From Saccharum officinarum (taxonomy: Eukaryota > Streptophyta > Magnoliopsida > Poales > Poaceae): DNA of 64,000 nt. The notes under the pieces were generated by a model. The model made no database searches and was not told where the DNA came from. It worked only from the letters and a program-made list of their open reading frames with translations. The position numbers and the translations under genes are program-made. Location of the stretch: NCBI GenBank assembly GCA_020631735.1, contig CM036223.1, forward strand, positions 6,548,191 to 6,612,190. Direction: 5' to 3'. This document shows, one piece after another, positions 32,666 through 44,280 of this stretch (its first letter is position 1; every line of letters starts with the position of its first letter).

Positions 32666-32787
32666 TACCACACAATGAATAAAAGCATTGTATGTAATAA
32701 TAAGGAAAATGTGCATATGCACCGTAAGAATAATATACTATAAGGAAAAAGGTGCATGCAAGAGATATATAAGCACACAATCGAGAA

Positions 32788-34699
32788 TCTATATTTATAT
32801 CTACTATTAAAGAGCTAAATTTCTTATTTTTTATATGGCTCTTCTCTAATTAACTTTGTGAATGTAAAATTCATTCCTATTAATCTGTCTACAATCCTTT
32901 TGTTTTATATACTCCCTCTGTCCCTGAAAGAACTAATTTCTAGCCCAAAAATTCGTCTCCAAAATAATCGATTTCTAGAGGTGAACGGTCCACAGATCCA
33001 CATTAATCTCTCGTAGTCTGGGTCGCATTTAACACAACCTCTCTCTTCTCCGTTGCTATTGGATACTCCAAATGACACTGCTTAATTAGGCTTCTCGGTA
33101 ACTAGAGAGCTATTAAGGTTCAGCAGTTTAATGAGAGGCGGTATGATCTTTTATCTTTGTTACTAATATGTCCTAAAGTTACTAGAAATTCATTATTTCA
33201 GGGACAGAGGGAGTATAACATATGCAGGGCTTTTTGGAGATAGTTATGAATTTAATCCAAATATGCATCCTCTAATCTTGAATAATATGAGTAGGAATTC
33301 TAATCAAATAGGAAAATATAAAAAGTATAACCTATCTATGGTTGCTAATATTAAACCACAAAAGTGTTTCTTGGTTTTTGTCCTTTTTTCTATTCTTGTT
33401 TGTTGTGTGTTTTCCTTCTTTTTCCGTTTCGTTTTACCAAACACAAACTCCTGTCGGGGGAGTCTATTCCGGTTCCGCACGTCCGTTCCCGTCCCACCAG
33501 TCCGCATATGCTGCCGTCCACCAGTCTATTCCTTCTTTTACTTGCGTAGGGGAGAAAATCACAAGTTGTGTTTTGTGTTTTTCCTGTGTTTTTTTTTCGT
33601 TTATGCTTTTCTTTTTTTCACATCCTTTTTCGTGTGTATATGTCCGGTTACAACACATGGATATATTTGCTATATGTTATGTTATTGTTTCAAGTCAAAA
33701 GATTATTCTTCCTACCATGTTTTTCTACTTCCCACAATGCTCCTATGCCTCTCATGTCTTGTATGTAATTGGTATACTCGCGATCCGTCCTTATACAAGT
33801 CTGTCTATCTATCTACACCTAAAAAGACTCTAAAGTAATCATCTACCCGATGATACTAAACCCGTATACTATCCGGTCAGTGTTCCTGCAGACTAAAAGT
33901 CCGAAGTCCGCACGCAGTCGCCCCGCCCCCGTCCACCCCATAGGCAGCCCAGCCTGTATACAACCCGTACCGTATAAGGATTTCAGATACGTACATGTGA
34001 ACCGTACGAGGATTTCCCTTCCACTCAGCCACGATTCCCTCCCCCGTGCGTGCGTAATAAGCTTCTCCCTCTCCAGATGCATCCTGGTGTCTGGCTCCAA
34101 AACGGAGGTGTGCACAGCTCGGCAGTTAGCCATCAACAGGCATTAGCGTCTGCCTGACATACACACGACGTATATCGGCCACAACGTTTGCTGGACAAGA
34201 CCTCAGGAAACGTTTTCTCTTGAGTGTGAACCAACCCTCTAACAAGCGTTCAAGGATGTATCGACTCAACTACGTATACATCCACCTGTGATTTTTCCCT
34301 CGATCCACCTGCAAGATGTACATTTTAGACAACATCAGGTTGCAACTGAATTTACCTAAGCATGTTTGCCAGGTTGTTTAGTGAACATACTGTCTCAACT
34401 AATACATGCAAGAATGAAATAACTGAAGGGATCTACATCAAAACTTGAATTATATTCTAATCGTTCGTCTTTCATGAAGAGTCATGTTTCAGTGATGTTG
34501 TCACTATCACGCTCGAAGTATTGTTTTTTTAACAGTACAATATAAGTGATAAAGATCAAGAAACGAGCTTTATATTCTCGGTATGTAATTAGATTTGTAA
34601 ATTTCTTAATATGTTTTTTTAAGCCGTAAGTCACGTGTGTTGCCGTATGTGTGGACAAAAAACCGTGACCCCGTGCACCGCACACGGGCATATATCTAG
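32788..34699 (+). mobile_element. Helitron 4 of the array (possibly two fused Helitrons)
   Basis: It starts TCTATATTTATATCTACTAT and then TAAAGAG after A (32787). It ends CCGTGCACCGCACACGGG followed by CATATAT-CTAG at 34696-34699 and T. Inside, a degenerate end (GGTTACAACACATGG followed by ATATATTTGCTAT, about 33646-33673) and a start-like TCTATCTATCTACACC (about 33804) suggest that two Helitrons lie in tandem here. The longest open frames are pyrimidine-rich and not credible genes. Confidence 0.55.
32912..33213. mobile_element. Stowaway MITE D
   Basis: TA-flanked, 302 bp. CTCCCTCTGTCCCTGAAA on the left and TTTCAGGGACAGAGGGAG on the right form perfect inverted ends. It is inserted near the 5' end of Helitron 4. 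Confidence 0.85.
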
Positions 34700-34968
34700 T
34701 TAGAACAATATATATTTATTGACAACGGTACGGAGTCTGGCTTCAAAATACACGTCTAGTTACAGAGTCAGATTCTGAGACGTATTGGAACATATGACGT
34801 AATCGTTGAATAAATCTCTAAGACACATGTATCTTTTCTAAGTGATCAAGCAAATATGCAGTACATCCCCGTTGAAAAGCACGAACATTATATATATTTT
34901 CTACTAGTAGTATATAGTATGCAATATATATAATCAACTTGGCCGATCGACCTAAAGGCCTGGTGTTA
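34700..34968. other. AT-rich spacer, nothing recognised
   Basis: It separates the Helitron array from the DUF247 pseudogene. It would be the 3' flank of that minus-strand gene. Confidence 0.4.
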
Positions 34969-36475
34969 CTACCCATGGGTCTGTTTGACAGAAAGGATGG
35001 TCTTGAAGAGCCCCGCAAGCACGCCGATGATGGAGAACACAGTGACGATGGTCCTGATGTTGTTGTACAAGAACCTGTGGACGGCGATCCACAGCCACCT
35101 CTCCTGCTTGTACTCCAGCAGGCGTTCGAAGACCTCGTAGTAGCGGTAACCGACGTTCAGGTTCGGAGCTAGCGCCTTGAAGAAGCAGAGCGTATGCACG
35201 TCGTCGAAGGCGCTGACGACGAGCCCCTTGGCGCGCATCTCCTGCACGTCCTCCGCCGGTTAACCAGGAGCGACACAAGGGTGACGTAGGAGCTGACGGG
35301 GAAGCTGTCGGCGCCCACGGCGACGCCCTGCATCTGGCACGACTCGTAGGCCGCCATGTTCAGGAGCCAGCACTCGGTGAGCCGGTTCAGGACCAGCGGC
35401 GCCAGGGAGAGCTCGCCGAAGAGGCCGAGGGGCCAGCGGCGGCGGCGGCGTTTGGACATGGCCATGTCCCGAACGTCTTGGTCTTGCTGGGGCGAGCTTG
35501 ACGCCCATCTCCGCGAGCTCCACCGCGGTGCTGGACAGGGAAGCCAGCTGGATGGGGACTCGGAGGAGGCCCTGGTGCTGCTGGGTGTGCACCGCGCCCA
35601 TCTCCACCTTCCCCTCCATCTCCATATGACGGCTGGCCAAGGAGATGTGGCGGCGACTGGTTTAGTTCTCCGGCGGCCGGCAGGCGGGTTTGGCTTTTGG
35701 CATTATTGATGTTGCCGACGATGTGGAAGGCTGTCGACGACAGGCTCGGCGGGCGACGTCATCAGCTGCATGAGGGAGCTGAGCACAAGCCAGGGGATCT
35801 GGTTCTCCAGCAGCATCACGTCCCGCGCAATGGCGTTGATGCATCTCCGCACCTCGCCTCTCGACATGAGTGGGTCATCTGGGTCGTCGGGGTGCCGGCA
35901 CATGGAGATCATGAACTGCAGCAGGAGGAAGCATCCGTCTCCACGAACTCACCGTCGGCGGCGTAGCTCCCGCGAGCGGCTCCAGCCACCGAGAGCATCT
36001 TCCCTCTGACCGCCTCACGCGGCTGGCCCGCCGCGCGGCAGAACCCCGCCACGGCTGCGCTCTTGGCCTCCTGCATCCCCGAGAGCTGGGGTAAGGCACG
36101 GTGGTAGGGACCTATGGCCACGGCAGTTGGGGCGATGACGCTGCGGTTTCTCGGAACGATGAACTGCAGGTTGTAGGGGATTCTCTCGATGGTGGCGGCG
36201 CTGTTGTACTGGAAGCTGATATGAGGAGGAGGGGTTGGTGGTCCACCATACACGCTCCCCCTTAGGAAGACGGTAAGGGCGAGGCGGCGGAGCTTCGTCT
36301 ACTTCATGGCGACGTGTACTACTAGCAGTACTGGCGGCAGCGACGTGGGCGTCTTGTTGGCTCTCATTCCCGGCTCCGACGACGGGGTTCTGGTCCCAGT
36401 CATGGCGTGGAGTGGTATGGTATGGCCGTATGGCTCCTCCGTTTCTGGTCTTGTCTCTGCCTGTGGACTCGCCAT
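34969..36475 (-). pseudogene. DUF247 gene, copy 1 (broken; duplicate of 46463-47974)
   Basis: Same gene as at 46463-47974, with the same two shared frame breaks plus additional one- or two-base losses. Examples: CTCCGCCGG versus CTCCGGCCGG near 35251, GTCCCGAAC versus GTCCCCGAAC near 35466, TGGGGCG versus TGGGGGCG near 35489, ACCATACACG versus ACCATAGGCACG near 36245, and CTGCGCATG versus CTGCGGCATG near 36510. These private losses lie in the last 2 kb before the N gap and are probably consensus errors. Use copy 2 for any study of this gene. Confidence 0.8.
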
Positions 36476-37052
36476 CGGTGACGACGCTAAAGCAGCAAAC
36501 GCGCTGGGACCTGCGCATGTTGGTGGAGAGCACTCCCCTGTTCCAAAAATTAAAACGGAAGTTTGTTAAAAAAAACTACTATTAATTCGCTAGATGGTTT
36601 CTGCAGCTGATAAGCTGGCTGGTGTTGTTTTTGTTGTGAAAGAAAAACACTGTATCATGGCTGATAAGCCGGGTCGACAAGTAGGTCCATCATCTTGACT
36701 AATTTTAAGTTAAAGATAAAACAGACATAAAGAAAACTCTTACAGGAAATAAATCTCTTTGCCAACTAATAGATAAATGATAATGGAATAAATTTCATGT
36801 AATCATAAACTCCAAACTCAAGAACATAAATAGAAGGAGCACGTGTTTTTTCCTCATTAAGCGCATAATCAAGGTCCAGCTCCTTGAGAATGGCATGCAC
36901 CTGATTATTCTAAGTAGGATAATTAGTGCTACTTAGGGGTTCTATGGTACTTGTATAGTCTGTATAAATTTCTGAAAAAATTGAAGCAAAATAATGTCTC
37001 AATTAGTAAGCTGTATATAAGATGTACTTAAAGCATAAAGTTAAAACAACGT
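36476..37052. other. Upstream flank of the DUF247 pseudogene (copy 1)
   Basis: AT-rich, with no gene seen. It ends at the assembly gap. Confidence 0.5.
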
Positions 37053-37152
37053 NNNNNNNNNNNNNNNNNNNNNNNNNNNNNNNNNNNNNNNNNNNNNNNN
37101 NNNNNNNNNNNNNNNNNNNNNNNNNNNNNNNNNNNNNNNNNNNNNNNNNNNN
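37053..37152. other. Assembly gap of exactly 100 N
   Basis: A run of 100 Ns is a common placeholder for a gap of unknown size between joined contigs. Both flanks belong to the same 11.4-kb repeated sequence. Confidence 0.99.
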
Positions 37153-38842
37153 TCTCCCTTTACTACCCGATAATGAAGAGTTTTTTCTCTAGACTTATAG
37201 ATATAACCCGTGCTCATAAGAGTTAGTATACCTTTTGTCTAGCATGATGTGGAGTCCTATTCTAAAACATACTGGGTTATGTAGATCCGGACTTTGGCTC
37301 TCTAGCGTGATGTGGAGTCCTATTCTAAAACATACTGGGTTATATAGATCTAGACTCTAGCTCTCCATATACATAGATCTTTCTCTCTTTTGAAATTTGA
37401 TTTTATCTCGTTAGAACTCTATGATATCAAATAAGCTAAATAGGAATCCTAATATCTATCTAATCAAATATTTCCTTTTTCATTTATTTATTCTATGTAT
37501 TTAACTACCGAGAGTCTGTTTTTTGTACTTCTATTTTTCTTCTCATAAAATCGATTTTGTTCCACGCCCTCGTTTTCTTTTTGTCTCCCGATGGGCCACG
37601 CTCAGGCGAACCAAATTTGGCAACTGAACCAATGTCAACGGCAACCTAAACCGTGCCCAACATGGACACCACACGTTATGCACAAGCAATCCATCTTAGC
37701 TCCTTGCATGCCCCACGTCTAGCACGACCAAGACCGTTCTGGACTGCATACCCACATACACATATACGTATATGCACCGAATATGCATACCAAGCATATG
37801 CACGTCACGTACAAGTCTGACTTGACTTGTACTCGGCTTGCACGACCAGGATTCCAAACGTAGGACTCCAAGTCTAGCTCCTCGACGATTGTCAGACCTC
37901 GCGCTCCCATGTACTCCTCCTACATGTTCATACACATGACTATCAATCATCATCATGTCGTAGCTTGTTCGTCTCCATATACTACTTCAGTCCATAAAAG
38001 AATGTAATATGGGATCCACATCGGTCAATTAAACTCAAATTTGACCATGTTTACCAAATTATATTAACATTATATGTCCAAATAAATTTATTATAAAATA
38101 TATCATAAAACTAATCTAACGGTACTTATTTTATACCATAAAAATTAGTACTTTTATATAAATTTAGTCAAGTTCAAAAAACTTGACTTCTCAAAAAGCG
38201 AGAATTGTATTATTTTGTGGACAGAAGGAGTACGTCTCACACGAAGTGATCATTACCTCAGTTCCTCTATGAACTTAATCCTAGACTCTTAGCTCTCTAA
38301 ATTTGTACATTCACATAGTTTGTTAGGGAGGGTCAGAAGGAAATAATAGGACAAAAAAGTGATGGAATTTTTGCCTCTGTATTATTATATAGAATTAATG
38401 ATGCAGTTTTCGTTAAGAGCAAAGCTTATCTTATAAGAACCTGGTTAAACTGATGATCTACCTAATCAAATACAAACTAATATCTTGAGGTGCTTGTTGT
38501 TAGTTCCAGCATAACCCTGATGAGTCATGTAATGTGGAAACTAAAGAGAGGTCTCCCATTAAAATTATCGGCGAGCACATCAGTACTTGGCATATCGACA
38601 ACTAACTCCTTATCAACTTGAACTACTAAAGAATAAAATAATAGATTTTTGTTGATCCTCAAATAAAGTCACAAAACTTAATATTTTATACTGTACCAAA
38701 CATGCATAGTATGAAATTGAAGTTATGATATATTTATAGCTTCTTGTTTTTCATTGCAATTTGATAACTTATTCTCTCCAGTTCATTGTGGAAAAAAACT
38801 TATTTTCACCCATTGCAACGCACGGGCATATTTATTTACTAG
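37153..38842 (+). mobile_element. Helitron 1, second copy, left end missing
   Basis: It begins inside the element, about 126 bp after the start seen at 25508, and ends at CTAG 38839-38842. A Stowaway-like MITE lies at 37982-38230. Confidence 0.7.
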
Positions 38843-41123
38843 TCTATACCTAATAATAAAGAGGCAAAATTTATCACCCCCATTTTTTTCGTCCGCCCTC
38901 CCCTAACTACTTGGCATCACTCTTCTTAGTTTGGAATTGAAAAACCACTACTCAACATCACTTCTCTTAGTTTAGAATTGAAAAACATTATTCACATTGT
39001 CTCTTTATTATTAGGTATAGATTTACAGCCACCTAATTAAACCGAGACTCTCTTTATTTTCCAGCCACCTAATTAAACCGAGTCAATCTCTCCTTGATTT
39101 TCCATACGGGACAAATAATTTAGTGCAAATATTATTTATTATGGCCTTATTAGTGTTTAATCGGCCCAATGCGTAAACAGCCCTAAATACAAAAGGAAAA
39201 TTTGGCGTGGGATTCTAATCTAAATCAAAAGGGAAATCTGGCGTGGGATCCAATCCAGTCACTTTAAATATTTACGGCTGCATGTACACACGGACAAAGT
39301 AAATCTGAGCCAAGCAACGAACCACTTTTATGAATTCAACTCCGATACGTGTTCTATTTAAAAATAATTTTTTAACTAATTGGCATGAATATAACTTGAA
39401 TACGTGTCTGACCCTCCTATTTACTTATGAGGATATGGTAGAACTCAGATAATAAAACGCTTCCGAAGCCAAAATAGAAAATCGGACACAACACGGCGGA
39501 AGAAAAGAAAATTGGACACTTTTCTCTATTCTCTGCCTCTCTACCACCATCTAATAATATAATAATATATATCTGTACCTAATATATATATATATATATA
39601 TTTTATATTTAATAATAAAGAGAAAAAAATTTCACCAAGATTTTTTTCCACTAAGGTTTTTCCACTCCGGTATGCTTGTATTTTTCTATTCCAGTTCGGG
39701 TTCTATTCGTATTTGTTTCCTAGATCTTTTTTCGGTCCTCCAGCCTGCCCTTATCGTATCAAATCAAATTAGGATAAGAATCAAACTATCAGTCCAAAGT
39801 TCGTCCGTATTTAGCCTTTTTTTTTGTTCCGGTCCATCCACGTAGCTGTACGTGGTTCCTTCAGGCTTCCGCTTCAAAAGCCAGCGAGGAAACCACCTAC
39901 TCCTGTGAAAAGAAAATGGCAAAAATACAAGCCTACGTACACCTGTGTGGGAAAAAAACGGCAAAATTACAAGCCTAGCCAGAGACCATATCCAAATATG
40001 ATTGATTGTTGCTCGTAATATTGCCGGCCAAGCGCCAGAGACCGTATGTATTATTGTTGCTCATAATATTGTTGATTACGATTACAATTTTGTTTGACCG
40101 TATGTCTCTGATCATGACTTGTTAGTGCGTATACTATGGCGGGATTGTTCTTCGTCACTGATTCTTTACATGCATTAATATATCTTTTTTCTAGATTTGT
40201 TTTATTTAGTGTACGATGGCGCCTATAGTACAACTTTTTCAAACGGCACCGTGATGCTAGGTGTAGTTTTATGAGAACGTGCATCATGCCTAACTCACGG
40301 ATGGTATGTTCTATGAGGCTTGCCAATGTTGTGTGGACATGTTCGAGTCAATCAACAAAAGGCCCGCAGGATGGTATACATGGTCGGGTGCCCCTTGAAC
40401 TCCGACATCATGCTGGTGTGTGACCCGCGGAAGCCGTCAGCGTAGGCATCCGAGAATCGCCGTGATCTGCTCATCTGAAAGGCGAACAAGAGCGTTAGCG
40501 TCACTATGTCGGATGCCTGTCTTGGCGATGAATATCACCACGAGGTGCAGGGAATCGACATATATCACCACCCACTCGCCGACACGGAGTGTGCACCCAC
40601 CTGAATCTCATATCGGAATATTAGAGCAAGCGAGCGGAGAGGAGCGCTAGCACAACACAGGAAAACCCTTTTCTCCCCTCCCTTTCGCGGCAGTGAAGGA
40701 TGTGGGTGTGTGTGACACGCAGAGTTGGATGACAACTCGAAGCAATGAGCTTATCGTAAGCACCATGGTACTACGGCGTCAGACGGTCGTCGCTCTCACA
40801 TCACCGCGTAGACATAGCAACTACGTGGTTTACCGTGAGTCGTTTCCATCTATATATCTTAGATCCCATGGCATGTCTGCATGGTGGTTGTTCAATAGGA
40901 AGTAAATATTTTTGTGTTTTGCACAGGAGAAAGAATCTAGCAAAGTTGTATTCGATTTGATATAAACTTCATAGAACATTGTTCTATTATTGACAATATT
41001 AACTGATATTATCGATGACCAATACCATGAAAGGATAAAACATAACATTTATGTTCTCATTTCCAATATACTCCATATTCAATAGCTTATTTACCCCGTT
41101 GCAACGCACAGGCATATTTACTA
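38843..41123 (+). mobile_element. Helitron 2, second copy
   Basis: Counterpart of 27330-29631, with the same ends. Its foldback region is shortened by about 20 bp near 39045. The captured gene-like fragment recurs at about 40347-40607, minus strand. Confidence 0.6.
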
Positions 41124-42119
41124 TCTTCTAATATTAAAGAGACAAAATTTCTCTCCACCTATTTTTTTTGGTCCGGCCCTCCCCTAACTAATTTTGAATG
41201 TGGAAACTATGGCAGGAGTTCTCGACATGATCTGAATAGGAAATTATAATCCAAATAGACTCCTGTTTGATATTATCTAACATGCAAGGATTTTTGTCCC
41301 GAGTTAAATAGGAATCCAAATCTAAATAGAAAAGGATAAAAATACAAATTGGGCAAATAGTCTTGAGTAGCTTGAATAGAAATCCAAATCTAAATAGAAA
41401 AGGATAAAAACAGAAATTAAGCAAATATAAACTAAACAAAGCCAAACATTTTTCTTTTATTATATCTCCATCCCGCGTTCGTCTTCAGTTTTATTCGTGG
41501 CCCGTTCACGTCCGTTTCGACCAGTTTATTTGCTTTCCAAAAAAAAAACATGCACATGGAAACTACTCGGTTTCACTCTAATCTACAACTGACGTGAGTT
41601 CGTATGGTCGTCCTAGAAGTTGATCGGTGTACATCCGCATGATCCAAACAAACTCAACGTATATAAATTATATATGGGTTAAATTAAATTTATGGCATGT
41701 CCATCTGACTACAATCCATTTAGAACACTTGACCATGTTTCGATCTATCCAAAAATAAATTAATCCATATTTATATACTTATATTATTTAAAAAGCATAG
41801 ATCATTTTATATTGGTATGTCACTCTCTCATATGTCTGTATAAGTTAGAGCAGCACATCTAACTAACTAGCCACTATGCGGTGTGAAGTATACAATCCTA
41901 AAATGAATATGAACACATAATGCAATCGTTAGATAATAAATCTTTAAATCTCTCGTGCTCATGTAAGTTAGAGTGGCTAACGTACATTGAGGAACAGAGT
42001 TCCAAGATTAATCCTAACCCATGATACGATATTAATAGCTCTCCAAACTAAAGTTGTCCAAAATGACCATGTAATAATAATAAATACACGACGTTGCAGC
42101 GTACGGGCACGTTTGCTAG
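41124..42119 (+). mobile_element. Helitron 3, second copy
   Basis: Counterpart of 29632-30627, ending at CTAG 42116-42119. Confidence 0.6.
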
Positions 42120-44280
42120 TAATATAAAGTGACAAAGGCTGCGGATGGTGGGAAAGAGAGCAGGGAGAGGCGCATCAGCTGCCTTTGAGTCCTTGACCAA
42201 CGGATTGGCTGCCTTCTTCGGTGGCTATGAGGTAATGATGATGATGGGTTAGTGGAAAATCAAGATGTATAGTGACTTGTGAACGTGGGACCCTCGGATG
42301 AGGATGAGTGTGACGTGACTTAAGGAGAAACCAGAAAATAAGCTAATAGTAATCTTCTATTTTTTTTATAAGAATAGTAATCTCTTATTTAGTTATAGAA
42401 GATTAATTTTTTTGAGCAACAGTTATAGAAGATAGAAGTTAATTAAATACGTAGGAGTGGATATGGACCTAGGCACTTATACCTCTCTTAAGAAGTCGAG
42501 GCCCAAATTTCTATGTCGTAGCTCCCCGGCCCAGCAAGAGACCTGCAGGCTGCATGTGTATAGAGTCGCTCTTTGCTAGGTGCTCTCGCTCGGACTCTAT
42601 CATCCCGTCATTGCCGCATGCACTCTCCTTTCCGCTCCGCCTCCCTCCGTCCCAGGGTTCTCATTCGTTGTCCCCTGTTCGATCGAATCTGCAAAACCTA
42701 GCTCCAATCCAACACCGGTCAAATATGGTGGCAGCGCAGCCACGTTGGGCGTTGGTGCCGCCTGCCGCGTACTTATGGCCAAATTGGGGCGGCCGGGCGG
42801 TGACTACCGGCTGCCGCTAGTGGAATACGAATACGATGAATGGCTGGAGGCCGAATGCTTGCAGTGGGGACACGGCCGGCAGCTAGCTGGACCTACATGC
42901 TACTGCTCTTGTGGTGCAGCATGCGTTGCTTTGCTTCGAGCTCCTGCTAGTGGGAAGTGCCGGCCGGCCGCCGCCTGGCAGCTAGCCACGAAAACGGATG
43001 GAAACGGACGGAAAAACCCTATTTCTATTTCCGTTTCTATATTTTTTAGCGGAAACGGGATCGGGTTCTGAAAATATGGGTTTGGAAACAGAATCGGGAT
43101 ATGCGGATGCACGGAAACGAACAAATACGGATGGAGCGCCGGAAAATTAAGTTAGAATAATATGATTAAATATTCATGAATATACATGAGCAAAGTCACA
43201 AATTAATATACACATACGAAGTTATTGGTCTATTATTCATTAGCATGCCATGTGATAACATGCATAATTGGTGATTAATAAGTTTATGAACATATTAATT
43301 TCTACACATCTCATATAGGTTTAAAACAGGATGAAAAACGGAATAAATACAGGTCAATTTCGGGTGAAAACGGGATCCCGCGGAAACGGACGGAAAAACC
43401 CTCTCCCATTTCCGTAAATACGAAAATAGGACCCCACAAATACGAAAACGAACGGACAAAAATAGAAAACGGAACAGGTCGAAACGGAAATTTTTCCATC
43501 CGTTTTCAACGCTACTGGCAGCTAGCGTTGGAGAGTACGGCACACAGCAGCATCAAGTTGGAAGCAGGTAGGCAAGTAGTTGAATTCTCTATTCGGCCAT
43601 TCCCCATTCTCTATTTCAATCCTCTTCCCCAAAAGCCTCACGAGACAAATACTAAGTCCATCCCAAATTATAAGACGTTTGACTTTTTAAGGGAGTCAAA
43701 CGATTTGAAGTTTAACTAAAGTTATATAAAAATTTACTAACAATTATAAAACAAAATAAGGATCATTAAATTGATATTTTTGTAATAAACTTAGTTGAAA
43801 ACTATAGACTCGGTCAAATTTAAACTTATTTAACTTGCACGTTAATATGTAGTTGCATTCCTCAATGGACGGAGGGAGTACCAAGTTTTACCTACTCCCT
43901 CCATCCCAAAAAAAAGTGATCTTCTGTGATCATGAAAGTTGTCCCGAAAAAAAATGATGTTTTGAGTTTTAGACATGCTTTTGACCTATAGGAAGTCTGC
44001 ATGCTTCTATGCAACTCATGTTAATTAGGCAAGTAAAGCACGGGATATCTTTTTTTAGGGAATCAAGTTCAACAAACCAAAGGTATTAGGAATATTTCTC
44101 TTCTCCATTAATCTGTCTGAAAAATCTTAGAACATCACTTTTTTTGGGACGGAGAGAGTACCACACAATGAATAAAAGCATTGTATGTAATAATAAGGAA
44201 AATGTGCATATGCACCGTAAGAATAATATACTATAAGGAAAAAGGTGCATGCAAGAGATATATAAGCACACAATCGAGAA
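42120..44280. other. Composite segment between Helitrons, second copy
   Basis: Counterpart of 30628-32787. It contains the exon-like stretch (42145-42231), the GC-rich fragment (about 42548-42982) and Stowaway MITEs at 43652-43878 and 43895-44158. Confidence 0.55.
42983..43514. mobile_element. hAT-type MITE, second copy
   Basis: Same ends as the copy at 31491, with CTGGCAGC flanks at 42975-42982 and 43515-43522. Confidence 0.85.

Larger units (their letters stand above)
30628..32787. other. Composite segment between Helitrons: exon-like scraps and MITEs
   Basis: It opens TAATATAAAGTGACAAAGG, which resembles a Helitron 5' end lacking its first bases, so this may be a truncated fourth Helitron. 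It holds a short exon-like stretch (30653-30739), a GC-rich gene-like stretch (about 31055-31490), a hAT MITE (31491-32022) and two Stowaway MITEs. No complete gene is present. Confidence 0.5.
25634..37052. repeat. Copy 1 of an 11.4-kb near-identical direct repeat ending at the N gap
   Basis: This segment matches 37153-48552 base for base except for scattered single-base indels, mostly in homopolymers, and a few substitutions. The offset is 11519 at the left, 11492-11494 through most of the middle and 11500 at the right end. It stops at the last base before the Ns. I interpret it as the end of one contig overlapping the start of the next. Confidence 0.97.

Noticed and set aside
33263..33838. 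191-codon Phe/Tyr/Cys-rich open frame (also at 44756-45331)
   Set aside because: Pyrimidine-rich AT DNA inside a Helitron; overlapping frames are open too and no family resemblance is seen.
34969..36475. A self-incompatibility (S or Z locus) determinant
   Set aside because: DUF247 is a large family. The gene is broken and no HPS10-type partner gene or other S/Z-locus neighbour is visible.
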